Shown piece after piece: positions 18,805 through 26,995 of a DNA stretch of 64,000 bases (positions are counted from its first letter, which is position 1; each line of letters starts with the position of its first letter). The translations under genes and the position numbers were made by a program. Location of the stretch: contig NZ_BMGB01000001.1 of NCBI RefSeq assembly GCF_014639655.1, forward strand, positions 1,194,882 through 1,258,881, given 5' to 3'. Source of the DNA: Conyzicola nivalis (GTDB lineage: Bacteria > Actinomycetota > Actinomycetes > Actinomycetales > Microbacteriaceae). The notes below the pieces were generated by a model, which was given only the letters and a program-made list of their open reading frames with translations, had not been told where the DNA came from and made no database searches.

Positions 18805-19019
18805 CTCACTCCAGATCGTTTCGTCATCTGAACGAGGACGCTCGCCCCTGGCCAAATCGTCCAGTCGGTCTGCGCGGTACCACCCCGCTTGCCGGTGTGT
18901 TGAGCACCGACCGCTTGTTCTTTGGCTGTGACGGGCCAGTCCCGGCCGGTTCTACTGAGGCCGTGAGGCCCGTTCTTCCGACGACTCCCCGGTGATGGCC
19001 GGATCGGTGTCTGTGCCTC
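18805..19019 (-). ncRNA. T-box riboswitch leader of ileS
   Basis: The minus-strand leader contains the T-box core TGGTACCGCG (18882-18873) within GGGGTGGTACCGCGCAGACC, whose UGGU bulge pairs with the uncharged tRNA 3' end. Upstream is a short stem I with GGCCATCACCGGGGAG, where ATC (18996-18994) is the expected isoleucine specifier codon. There is no T-run terminator; the GGAG ribosome site lies at the end, so control is most likely translational, as in other actinobacterial ileS T-boxes with very short stem I. Uncharged tRNA-Ile would free the ribosome site. Confidence 0.88.
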
Positions 19020-19020
19020 C

Positions 19021-19026
19021 ATACTA
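19021..19026 (-). promoter_or_regulatory. -10 element of the ileS T-box transcript
   Basis: TAGTAT reads on the minus strand immediately before GGAGGCACAGACACC, where the T-box RNA should begin. No good -35 is seen at the usual distance, so this is a tentative promoter. Confidence 0.4.
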
Positions 19027-19061
19027 TCGGGCAACGCACCGGCTCGCCGTGGCCGGTACGC

Positions 19062-19079
19062 GATGAGAACTCTCTCATC
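19062..19079. promoter_or_regulatory. inverted repeat upstream of the acidic secreted protein gene
   Basis: GATGAGA-ACTC-TCTCATC, 7-bp arms, 41 bp upstream of the chosen start at 19120. The half-site TCTCATC is plausible for an OmpR-family regulator, and one is encoded just downstream of this gene (convergent). The repeat is seen; the regulator link is inferred. Confidence 0.4.
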
Positions 19080-19119
19080 CCCCACTGCCGCGCCCGGTGG
19101 CTGGGCGAGACTGGAGAGT

Positions 19120-19755
19120 ATGCGCAGTATCGTCCGGAGAGGTGCGGCCACCGCCGCCGTGCTCGGCACGTTCGCGCTCGGCGCGGTCGGCATCGTGTAC
19201 GCCGTGACGCCGGGCGAATACAGCGTCGCGCTCAGCGGTGTCGAGCCCATCGACGCCGAGCCGACCCCGGCGCCCGCCGTGACCGTGGTGGCCCCGACGC
19301 CGACCGTCTCCAATGGGCCGGATGCGCCGGAACCCGCGCCGCTCGACGATTCCGCGCCGCAGCCCGAGACGCCGGCACCCGGGGCACCGGTGTCGGGGCC
19401 TGCACCCGCCGCGCCCGCCGCTCCTGCCGCTCCGGCCGCGCCGCCCGCACCCGCGGCCACCCCGCCCGCTCCCGTCGCGCCGAGCACTCCCGTCGAGGTC
19501 ACGCCCGAGCCGCCCCACTCCGTCGGTGGCTGGAACGACGAGGACCATCACGGCGACGACGAGCACGACGACGATGATCACGGCGACGAATACGACGAAT
19601 ACGACGAATACGACGAATGGCGTCGCGACTGGCGCACGTCGGGCGGCGGATGGAATGACGACGAGCACGGCGACGACTGGCAGGGCGACGACGGCGGCGA
19701 TGCCGACTGGGACGGCCCGGACGGCGACTGGCACGACGACCCGCACGGGCACTAG
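19120..19755 (+). CDS. secreted or anchored Pro-rich, Asp/His-rich acidic protein
   Basis: 211 residues from the ATG at 19120 (MRSIVRRGAATAAV). A basic start and one hydrophobic helix (about 8-28) act as signal or anchor. A Pro/Ala-rich spacer (about 40-135) follows, and then a tail of roughly 70 residues made of Asp, Glu, His, Gly and Trp, including three EYD repeats and HGDDEHDDDDHGDE. Such tails can bind divalent cations. It has no catalytic motif. It converges on a two-component system and may be its target. A start at 19063 is possible but lies inside an inverted repeat. Confidence 0.65.
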   Translation: MRSIVRRGAATAAVLGTFALGAVGIVYAVTPGEYSVALSGVEPIDAEPTPAPAVTVVAPTPTVSNGPDAPEPAPLDDSAPQPETPAPGAPVSGPAPAAPAAPAAPAAPPAPAATPPAPVAPSTPVEVTPEPPHSVGGWNDEDHHGDDEHDDDDHGDEYDEYDEYDEWRRDWRTSGGGWNDDEHGDDWQGDDGGDADWDGPDGDWHDDPHGH

Positions 19756-19757
19756 CG

Positions 19758-20414
19758 CTATCTCAGCCGGTATCCCATGCCGCGCACCGTCTCGATGCGG
19801 TGGGCGCCGAACTTCGCGCGCAGGTACCGCACGTACACGTCCACCACGTTGGAACCGGGGTCGAAGTCGAGCCCCCAGACCCGGCTGAGCAGCTGCTCGC
19901 GACTCAACACCTGGTCGGGATGGAGGAGGAACTCCTCCGCCAGGGCGAATTCCCTCGCCGAGAGGTCGATCTGCGTGTCGCCGACCCGTGCCCGGCGGGT
20001 GAGGGCGTCGAGCGTGAGGTCGCCGCGGCTCAGCGTCGTGGTGACCTGCGCCGTGGCATCCCGGAGCCGCAGGCGCACCCTGGCGAGCAGCTCGTCGAAA
20101 CGGAACGGCTTCGGCATGTAGTCGTTCGCCCCGCCCTCGAGGCCGGCGACGGTGTCTTCCACTCCCGTGCGTGCGGTGAGCATGATGATCGGCAACGTCA
20201 GGTTCTCGGCCCTGATGCGGCGGAGAACCTCGAAGCCGTCGATGCCGCCGAGCCCGACGTCGAGGAGGACGAGCGCGTGGTTTCCGCTGCGCGCCCGCTC
20301 GAGGGCGTCGTCGCCGTCGGCCACGACGGTGGTCGAGAACCCGGCCGCGCGCAGGCCCTTGTCGACGAAGACAGCGATGCGTTCCTCGTCCTCCGCGATC
20401 AGGATGTTGCTCAC
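19758..20414 (-). CDS. OmpR-family response regulator
   Basis: 218 residues. The N-terminal receiver domain has the acidic pair in LIAEDEERI, the phosphoacceptor Asp in LVLLDVGLGG, the switch Thr in IIMLTART and the Lys in MPKPFRFDE. The C-terminal winged-helix domain (about 125-218) includes LSAREFALAEEFLLHPDQVLS, VDVYVRYLRAK and the end ETVRGMGYRLR. The stop is 3 bp from the convergent acidic-protein gene. Its start overlaps the histidine kinase stop by 4 bp... so the two are co-translated, with the kinase upstream. Confidence 0.95.
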   Translation of the reverse strand: MSNILIAEDEERIAVFVDKGLRAAGFSTTVVADGDDALERARSGNHALVLLDVGLGGIDGFEVLRRIRAENLTLPIIMLTARTGVEDTVAGLEGGANDYMPKPFRFDELLARVRLRLRDATAQVTTTLSRGDLTLDALTRRARVGDTQIDLSAREFALAEEFLLHPDQVLSREQLLSRVWGLDFDPGSNVVDVYVRYLRAKFGAHRIETVRGMGYRLR

Positions 20415-21892
20415 GAGTCTTCATCTTCCTCGGTCTGCGGTGCGTCAGGCAAAGGGATAACGATGCCGAATCGGGAGCCGGTCGACGAGCTCGTCAGGCT
20501 CACCCGGCCGCCGTGGGCCATCGCGATCGTCTTCACGATCGGGAGGCCCAGCCCCGAGCCCTCGATCCCGCGACCGGTGTCGGCGCGGCCGAACCGGTCG
20601 AAGATGCGGTCCTCCGCGCCCGCCGGGATGCCCCGGCCGCGGTCCGCGACCCAGAACTCGACCGTCGAACCGTCGGCGGTGCTGCCGATCTCGATCGGGG
20701 TGCCCGGCGGAGAGTATTTCGCGGCGTTGTCGACCAGCTGCAGCATCGCCTGGGTGATGCGCCCCGGGTCGAGGCTCGTGCTCACGTGCGCGACACCCGC
20801 GAGCGCCCAGTCGTGGTCGGGGATGACGCTCGCCTTCGCGAAGACCTCGGAGGTGAGGTCGGCCACGTCCGTGGGGGTGCGGGCGAGGGTCATCCGTTGC
20901 GCCTCCGCGAGCGACTCGATGTCGTCGACGAGGCGGGTCATCCGGTCGAGCTCGTCGATCGCGAGGGCACGGGTCGATTCGACGTCGTCGACGTTGCTGG
21001 CCTCGAGGAGTTCGAGGTGACCGCGCAGGATGGTGATGGGCGTCTTGAGTTCGTGGCGCACGTCGTCGAGCAGCTGTCGCTGGGTCGTCATGGCGCGGTC
21101 GAGACGGCCGAGCATGCCGTTCACCGTCTCGGTGAGCGCCGAGATGTCGTCGTGGCCGACGACGGGGATGCGCTCGCCGCGCTCGCTCGCCGTGATCCGG
21201 GACGCCGCCACGCGCAGCCGACGCAGCGGCCGCAGCAGCCGCCCGGCCACGAACCAGCCCACGAGCCCGATCGCCACGAGGGTGACGGAGGCGACGATCG
21301 TGTAGGTGCCGAAGGCCGCACGCAGCTCGTCGAGTTCCGCGTCGACGTCGACGGCTGCCACGTACACGGCCGATTGCGGGTCGCCCTGCACCACGATGGG
21401 TGTCGCGACGTAGCGCACCGTGCCCACGCTCGAGATCGCCGTGCCGAGGTGCACCCCGCCGTCCGACGTTTCGTCGACGATGCGCTGCACGAAACCCGGG
21501 TCGTCTTCGAGGTGGAACGCGATGTCGACTCCCGGCACGAGTGTCGCCTCGCCGTCGACGATGCCGAGCGCGCTCTCGTGGCGGCCAGGGATCACCCTGG
21601 CGAGGATCGCCTCGAGCGCCTCGGCGGAGGTCGTGAAGGCCACGCCGCCTGGCGGCTCCCCCTGCTCGGAGTCGGTGGTGACCGGGTCTGACTCTCCCGT
21701 CACCACAAAACGGGCCGATTCGACATTCGCGAGCAGCATGTCGTCGATCTGCGTCACGATGCGGTCGCGCTGAACCAGGAAGGCGGTGAGCCCGGCGACC
21801 GTCATACCGACGAGCGCCACGAGCAGGATCGACGTCAGGATGCGGGAGCGCACAGACCAGCGAGGAGCGAGTCCCCACCGCGGTCGTCTCAT
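20411..21892 (-). CDS. sensor histidine kinase
   Basis: 493 residues. Two membrane helices (about 17-40 and 157-180) flank an extracytoplasmic sensor of about 115 residues. Then come HAMP, a HisKA domain with the phosphorylated His in LDDVRHELKTPITILRGH, and an ATPase domain with N box VDNAAKYSPPG, G1 VADRGRGIP and G2 GSGLGLPIVKT. The ATG at 21890-21892 gives MRRPRWGLAP, a basic N-terminus just before TM1. It pairs with the downstream OmpR regulator. The signal is unknown; the acidic metal-binding-like neighbour hints at cations or envelope stress. Confidence 0.93.
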   Translation of the reverse strand: MRRPRWGLAPRWSVRSRILTSILLVALVGMTVAGLTAFLVQRDRIVTQIDDMLLANVESARFVVTGESDPVTTDSEQGEPPGGVAFTTSAEALEAILARVIPGRHESALGIVDGEATLVPGVDIAFHLEDDPGFVQRIVDETSDGGVHLGTAISSVGTVRYVATPIVVQGDPQSAVYVAAVDVDAELDELRAAFGTYTIVASVTLVAIGLVGWFVAGRLLRPLRRLRVAASRITASERGERIPVVGHDDISALTETVNGMLGRLDRAMTTQRQLLDDVRHELKTPITILRGHLELLEASNVDDVESTRALAIDELDRMTRLVDDIESLAEAQRMTLARTPTDVADLTSEVFAKASVIPDHDWALAGVAHVSTSLDPGRITQAMLQLVDNAAKYSPPGTPIEIGSTADGSTVEFWVADRGRGIPAGAEDRIFDRFGRADTGRGIEGSGLGLPIVKTIAMAHGGRVSLTSSSTGSRFGIVIPLPDAPQTEEDEDS

Positions 21893-21951
21893 CCGTCCAG
21901 TATGGCCGCGACCACCACTCCACACCCGGGCAATTCGGGCATCATTGACCA

Positions 21952-22869
21952 ATGGCCAACGTCTCCCTCACCGTGGTGCTGGCGTTCGTCGCCAACCTCG
22001 TCGTCGCACTCGGCAAGTCGTTCGCGGCGGCCCTCACGGGCTCGGCCTCGATGACCGCGGAGGCCGCCCACTCGTGGGCGGACGTCGGCAACGAGATCTT
22101 CCTGCTCGTGGCCGACCGCCGCGGCAGCGGCCGGGCCGACAAGCGCCACCCCCTCGGCTACGGGCGCGAGGCCTACTTCTGGTCGACCATCGCGGCCTTC
22201 GGCCTGTTCACCGCGGGCGCGGTCGTGTCGATCTGGCACGGCATCCAGGAACTGATCGACCCGGAGCCGGCCGCCGACTACTGGATCGCGTACCTCGTGC
22301 TCGGCGTCTCGGCCGTGCTCGAGGGCGTCTCGTTCGCCCAGGCCCTGCGCCAGTCGCGCGCCGGCGCCAAACAGCGGCGCGTCGGCACCCTGCGCTTCGT
22401 GCTCGGCACCTCCAATCCGACGCTGCGTGCGGTGTTCGCCGAAGACGCGGCGGCGCTCGTCGGCCTGGCCATCGCGTTCGTCGGCATCCTGCTGCACCAG
22501 GTCACGGGCTCCCCCGTCTTCGACGCGATCGGCTCGATCCTCGTCGGCGTGCTGCTCGGCGTCGTCGCCGTCGTGCTCATCGACCGCAACCGGCGTTTCC
22601 TCGTCGGGCAGGGTGCGGGCGACGAGTTGAACCGCACGGTCATCGACCTGCTGCTCGAGCGCCCGGCCGTCGACCGGGTCACCTACATCCACCTCGAGTA
22701 CGTCGGCCCGGAGCGGGTGTTCCTCGTCGCCGCGGTCGACCTGCGCGGCGACGACACGGAGACGAACGTGGCGATCGTGCTGCGGCGGTTGGAACGCGAA
22801 CTCGAACAGAACGAGCACATCGAAGAGGCGATCCTCACGCTGTCGACGCCCGACGACGCGTCGCTCTAG
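21952..22869 (+). CDS. cation diffusion facilitator (CDF) transporter
   Basis: 305 residues, about six membrane helices and a C-terminal cytoplasmic domain. The metal site motifs are visible: SMTAEAAHSWADVGNE in helix 2 (H-x3-D) and FAEDAAALVG in helix 5. KRHPLGYGREAYFWS after the helix 2-3 region is a strong CDF signature. Such proteins export divalent metals such as Zn, Mn or Fe by proton exchange; the metal is not deducible. Divergent from the histidine kinase with a 59-bp gap and convergent with the TetR gene. Confidence 0.92.
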   Translation: MANVSLTVVLAFVANLVVALGKSFAAALTGSASMTAEAAHSWADVGNEIFLLVADRRGSGRADKRHPLGYGREAYFWSTIAAFGLFTAGAVVSIWHGIQELIDPEPAADYWIAYLVLGVSAVLEGVSFAQALRQSRAGAKQRRVGTLRFVLGTSNPTLRAVFAEDAAALVGLAIAFVGILLHQVTGSPVFDAIGSILVGVLLGVVAVVLIDRNRRFLVGQGAGDELNRTVIDLLLERPAVDRVTYIHLEYVGPERVFLVAAVDLRGDDTETNVAIVLRRLERELEQNEHIEEAILTLSTPDDASL

Positions 22870-22880
22870 CAGACGCCGTT

Positions 22881-23519
22881 CTAGTAGACGTTGCCGCGGC
22901 CGACGTCGTCGAACGCGGCCCGGATGCCCGGGAAGACCACGTCGACGCTCTCGGCCAGGTACCCCTGCAGCGGCGAGCGTCCGATGCCGGCGCGGGCCCA
23001 GGTGATCCACGCCGCCGACACGGCGCCGGCGAGCGCGTTCGCGGCGGTGCGCACGAGCAGGTCGTCGGGATGCCGCGCACTGCGGGCGGCGAAGAACGCC
23101 GCGAAGATCCGAGCCTGCGCGGCGATGCGCAGCAGCCCGGACTGCACGACCTCGTCGGCGGCACCCATCACTTCGCCCTGGGTCAGCGCGAGCGGCACCC
23201 GGCGTTCGTCGAAGTCCCCGGCGAGCGCGAGAAGGACCTGGCACACCGAGTCGAGCGAGCCGGTGGCGGATGCCTCGGCACACGCCTCGCGCAGGGAGTC
23301 GATCGCGCGGTCGACCTCGAACCAGAGCAGGTCGCTCTTCGCCCCGAAGTAATTGAAGAAGGTGGCCCGGCTGACCCCGGCGCGCGTGGTGATCTGGTCG
23401 ATGGTGGTTCTGGCGTAGGTGTTCTCGATGAACAGTTCCGCCGCGGCATCCTCGATCATCTGCCTCGACGACACCTTGGGGCGCCCGACGCTCGCCTGCT
23501 GTCCTGCACTGGTCTGCAC
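22881..23519 (-). CDS. TetR-family transcriptional regulator
   Basis: 212 residues. The N-terminal HTH (about 17-62) reads AAAELFIENTYARTTIDQ then ITTRAGVSRATFFNYFGAKS, the standard TetR helix-turn-helix. The C-terminal ligand domain is helical and not informative about the ligand. It is divergent from the ABC importer solute-binding gene, with an 82-bp gap that contains AT-rich TACTATA, so it may control that operon and itself. Confidence 0.9.
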   Translation of the reverse strand: MQTSAGQQASVGRPKVSSRQMIEDAAAELFIENTYARTTIDQITTRAGVSRATFFNYFGAKSDLLWFEVDRAIDSLREACAEASATGSLDSVCQVLLALAGDFDERRVPLALTQGEVMGAADEVVQSGLLRIAAQARIFAAFFAARSARHPDDLLVRTAANALAGAVSAAWITWARAGIGRSPLQGYLAESVDVVFPGIRAAFDDVGRGNVY

Positions 23520-23601
23520 GATGCTCCCCGCCGTGATTGAATACTATACCGAGTCCAAGAACTAGGCTACTCGCCGCGATACTCCGTCAAGAAAGACCGC
23601 C
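23520..23601. promoter_or_regulatory. divergent promoter region of tetR and the ABC importer
   Basis: Holds a TATAGTAT/ATACTATA stretch near 23543, usable as -10 on either strand, and a partially palindromic segment around GAGTCCAAGAACTAGGCTACTC. No clean TetR palindrome is seen. Confidence 0.35.
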
Positions 23602-25230
23602 GTGAACCGCACTTTACCCTCCCTCGCCGCCGCAGCATCCGTCATCCTGCTGATTGCGGGATGCTCGTCGGCCGCTCCGGCGAACACCGAACCGGTGAAG
23701 GGCGGCACCCTCGTCTACGCGACGGGCGACGCCGAACCCACCTGCCTCGACCCCCACGTCGGCGGAAACTACCCGCAGGCGCTCGTCGCGACGCAGTACC
23801 TCGAGTCGCTCGTCTCGAAGGACGCCGACGGCGAGATCATCCCCTGGCTCGCCAGCGAATGGGTCGAGGCCGACGACGGGCTCAGCTGGGAGTTCACGCT
23901 CCGTGACGACGTGACCTTCACCGACGGCACACCCCTCACCTCGGAGGCCGTCGCGGCCAACGTCGCCCACCTGCAGAACCCGGAGACGGGATCGTCGACG
24001 GGATACCTCGCGCTGCAGAACGTGACCGGGGTCGAAGCGGTGGATGACACGACGGCACGCATCACGCTCAGCCAGCCTGACAGCGGCCTGCTCGATTCCC
24101 TCAGCCAGCCGTGGCTCGCGATCGAGTCGCCGACCGCGCTGCAGCGTCCGGCCGACGAGAACTGCGAGAGCCCGGTGGGCACCGGCCCGTTCGTCGTCAC
24201 CGCGTGGGACCGCCAGCAGTCGATCACCCTCGAGCGCAACGACGACTACACGTCGCCGCCCGCCGACGCCGACCACGAGGGCGCCGCCTACCTCGAGAGC
24301 ATCGAGTGGCGCTTCCTGCCCGACTCGGCCTCGCGGTACGCCGCCCTGCAGTCCGGCACGGTCGACGTCATCGACAACGTGCAGCCGGACACCATCGTCG
24401 CCGCCGAGGGCGAAGACGCCATCGAGGAACTCAACGCCCCCCGCCCCGGCGCCTCCAACCGCATCGAGCTCAACTCGAGCAAGGCACCGCTCGACGACGC
24501 GCTCGTGCGCGAGGCGTTCATCCGGTCGGCGAACGTCGACGACTCGGTGACGAGCCTGTTCTTCGGCACCGCTGAGCGCTCCTACTCCGCCCTGTCGAGC
24601 GTGGAGAAGTTCGGCATCTCGAAGCCCGAGCTGTTCGAGTACGACCAGGAGGCCGCGGCCGCACTGCTCGACGAGGCGGGGTGGACCGAGACCGACGCCG
24701 AGGGCTACCGGGTGAAGAACGGCGAGCGCCTCGAACTCGACTTCCCCGTGAGCACGAACCAGTCGATCCCCGCCGAGGTGTCGCTCTTCGAGCAGCTGCA
24801 GTCGACCGCGAAGGAGGCCGGCTTCAAGGTGAACCTCGAGCCGCTCGACCTGAGCAGCTGGTACGGGGCGCTCGGCGAGAACGACTACGACCTCGTCAGT
24901 GCGCCGTACACCAAGGTGGGAGCCGACGTGCTGCGCATCCTGTTCGACTCCGAGGGCACCGTGCCGGCGCCGAGCGGGTACTTCGCCAACCATTCGCAGG
25001 TCAAGAATCCCGAGCTCGACACCCTGCTGCGCGACGCCAACCAGGCCTCCGACGACGCCGAGCGCGCCGACCTCTATGCTCAGGCCCAGGACATCATCCT
25101 CGGCGGGTTCTACGTCCTGCCGCTCTACGACCAGCAGAACCACTACCTGCTGCGCTCCGACGTGAAGGGACTGCGGGCCATGCCGACGGTGTCGACGCCC
25201 ACGCTCTACGACGCATGGCTGGATCGCTGA
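23602..25230 (+). CDS. ABC transporter substrate-binding lipoprotein, peptide/nickel type
   Basis: 542 residues. The N-terminus is a lipoprotein signal with lipobox LIAGC, so Cys21 would be lipidated and the protein tethered outside the membrane. The mature part is an SBP family 5 fold: GGTLVYATGDAEPTCLDPH, the WEFTLRDDVTFTDGTPLTSEAV signature and the PVGTGPFVV segment. Family members bind di/oligopeptides, nickel chelates or other compounds. First gene of a complete importer operon. GTG start. Confidence 0.94.
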   Translation: MNRTLPSLAAAASVILLIAGCSSAAPANTEPVKGGTLVYATGDAEPTCLDPHVGGNYPQALVATQYLESLVSKDADGEIIPWLASEWVEADDGLSWEFTLRDDVTFTDGTPLTSEAVAANVAHLQNPETGSSTGYLALQNVTGVEAVDDTTARITLSQPDSGLLDSLSQPWLAIESPTALQRPADENCESPVGTGPFVVTAWDRQQSITLERNDDYTSPPADADHEGAAYLESIEWRFLPDSASRYAALQSGTVDVIDNVQPDTIVAAEGEDAIEELNAPRPGASNRIELNSSKAPLDDALVREAFIRSANVDDSVTSLFFGTAERSYSALSSVEKFGISKPELFEYDQEAAAALLDEAGWTETDAEGYRVKNGERLELDFPVSTNQSIPAEVSLFEQLQSTAKEAGFKVNLEPLDLSSWYGALGENDYDLVSAPYTKVGADVLRILFDSEGTVPAPSGYFANHSQVKNPELDTLLRDANQASDDAERADLYAQAQDIILGGFYVLPLYDQQNHYLLRSDVKGLRAMPTVSTPTLYDAWLDR

Positions 25231-26204
25231 GCGTCGACCTCGTCGCCGCCCAGCCCCGCGCCGGGGCTGGCGGCCGCCTGATCCGATGGGCGTTGTTGCG
25301 GCTGGGCGGAGTGCTCTTCGTGCTCTGGGCCGTGGCGACGGTCACCTTCTTCGCGCTGCGACTCATCCCCGGCGACCCGGCCGAGGCGATCCTCGGCGGT
25401 CCGGGTTCGCAGGCGAGCGCCGAGGCCCTGGCGCAGGCTCGCGCCGACTACGGTCTCGACCAGCCGCTGTTCACGCAGTACCTCGTCTACCTCGCGCACC
25501 TCGCCACCGGCGACCTCGGCACCTCGTACGCGCTGCGCGAGTCCGTGTCATCCGTCATTCTCACCAACCTCTGGCCCACCCTGCTGCTCGCGGTCCTGTC
25601 GCTCGCCGTGGCGCTCGCGATCGCCCTGGGCCTCGCGGTGTGGGCGACGCGGGGCGGACGCGTCGGCACCGCGATCGGGTCGCTGCTCGAGATCGTGGCG
25701 GCGGCCGTGCCGCACTTCTGGCTCGCCATCTCGCTCATCCTGCTGTTCTCCACGGGGCTCGGCTGGCTGCCGCCGGTGAGCGTGCCGGGTCCGCTCGGCC
25801 TTGTGCTTCCGGTGCTGACGGTCGCGATCCCGCTCGCCGGCTTTCTCGGCCAGGTGATGCGCGAGGCGTTGCTCGACGCGATGGACTCGCCGTTCGTGCT
25901 GTCGGCGCGAGCCCGCGGCGAGGGCGACGGCGGTGTGTTCTGGCGGCACGCTCTGCGGCACGCGGCGATCCCCGCGATCGGGCTCGTCGGCTGGGCGTTC
26001 GGCTCGCTCATCAGCGGCGCCGTCGTGGTCGAGACCGTCTTCGCCCGGCAGGGGCTGGGCCGCAGCCTGCTGAACGCCGTGCAGAGCAGGGACGTGCCGT
26101 TGGTCATCGGGGTCGTGCTCGTGGTCGCCCTCGCGTACATGGTCGTCACGACCCTCACCGACCTGGCTGACCGCGTCGTCGACCCGCGGTTGAGGCGGTC
26201 GTGA
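25215..26204 (+). CDS. ABC transporter permease, DppB type
   Basis: 329 residues, about six membrane helices. After the MAGSLSVDLV start and a basic segment comes WALLRLGGVLFVLWAVATVTF, the first helix typical of DppB/OppB. The EAA-like loop is LSARARGEGDGGVFWRHALRHAAIPAIG. The ATG at 25215 overlaps the lipoprotein 3' end by 16 bp. The frame is open much further upstream, but only as a shadow of the previous gene. Confidence 0.92.
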   Translation: MAGSLSVDLVAAQPRAGAGGRLIRWALLRLGGVLFVLWAVATVTFFALRLIPGDPAEAILGGPGSQASAEALAQARADYGLDQPLFTQYLVYLAHLATGDLGTSYALRESVSSVILTNLWPTLLLAVLSLAVALAIALGLAVWATRGGRVGTAIGSLLEIVAAAVPHFWLAISLILLFSTGLGWLPPVSVPGPLGLVLPVLTVAIPLAGFLGQVMREALLDAMDSPFVLSARARGEGDGGVFWRHALRHAAIPAIGLVGWAFGSLISGAVVVETVFARQGLGRSLLNAVQSRDVPLVIGVVLVVALAYMVVTTLTDLADRVVDPRLRRS

Positions 26205-26995
26205 AAGCGCGCGAGATCGCGGCACTGGCCGTGATCGCCTTCCTCGCGGTCGCCGCCCTCGCCCCCGCGGTGCTGGCCCCGGGCGACCCCCTCGCTATCG
26301 CGCCGCTCGACGCGTTCCAGCCGCCGTCGCTCGCGCATTTTTTCGGAACGGATGAATCGGGGCGCGACATCTACACGCGGGTGGTCCACGGCACGGGCCC
26401 GTCGCTGCTCATCGGCATCGCGGCGACCGCGATCGGGCTCGGGCTCGCCGTGGTCTTCGGCCTGCTCGCCGGCTTCGGTCCGCGCTGGGTCGACTTCGGC
26501 ACGACGCGGCTGATCGAGGTGTTGTTCGCGTTCCCGGGCCTGCTCTTCGCGCTGCTCTTCATCGTGGTCTACGGCCCGGGCGTCGTGACCTCGACGATCG
26601 CCGTGGGGCTCTCCACCGCTCCCGGGTACGCCCGGATCATCCGGAGCCGCGTCATCCAGGTGCGCACCTCGCCGTATCTCGAGGCCGCCCTGGTGCTGGG
26701 GCGCGGCGGCCCGACCCGCATCGTCCGGCACGTGCTGCCGAACGTCGCCGGCTCGCTGTTCGTGCTCGCCACCCTCGGAATCGGCCAGTCGATCGTCTGG
26801 GCGTCGTCGCTCAGCTACCTCGGGCTCGGCGCGGTTCCCCCGGCCGCCGAGTGGGGCGCGATGCTCTCCGCGGGCCGCACCTACATCGCGTCGTTCTGGT
26901 GGATGACGTTCTTCCCCGGCCTGTTCATCGTTCTGAGCGCCGCCGCGACCACGCTGCTCGGCCGCGCCATCCAGCAGAGGGGACGCGAACTGTGA
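26201..26995 (+). CDS. ABC transporter permease, DppC type
   Basis: 264 residues with about six membrane helices. The DppC hallmark FFGTDESGRDIYTRVVHG sits after the first helix, and the EAA loop is AALVLGRGGPTRIVRHVLPN. The GTG at 26201 overlaps the preceding stop by 4 bp (GTGA). It forms the heterodimeric channel with the DppB-type subunit. Confidence 0.93.
   Translation: MKAREIAALAVIAFLAVAALAPAVLAPGDPLAIAPLDAFQPPSLAHFFGTDESGRDIYTRVVHGTGPSLLIGIAATAIGLGLAVVFGLLAGFGPRWVDFGTTRLIEVLFAFPGLLFALLFIVVYGPGVVTSTIAVGLSTAPGYARIIRSRVIQVRTSPYLEAALVLGRGGPTRIVRHVLPNVAGSLFVLATLGIGQSIVWASSLSYLGLGAVPPAAEWGAMLSAGRTYIASFWWMTFFPGLFIVLSAAATTLLGRAIQQRGREL

Noticed and set aside
15517-18831. Long plus-strand open frame of 1104 codons opposite ileS
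   Set aside because: It mirrors ileS codons exactly, is rich in Arg/Val/Gly/Asp as antisense of high-GC genes usually is, and has no domain. ileS motifs on the other strand are decisive.
18824-19502. Minus-strand frames upstream of ileS
   Set aside because: They overlap the T-box leader and the antisense of the acidic-protein gene; T-box motifs and the GGAG before 18804 explain the region.
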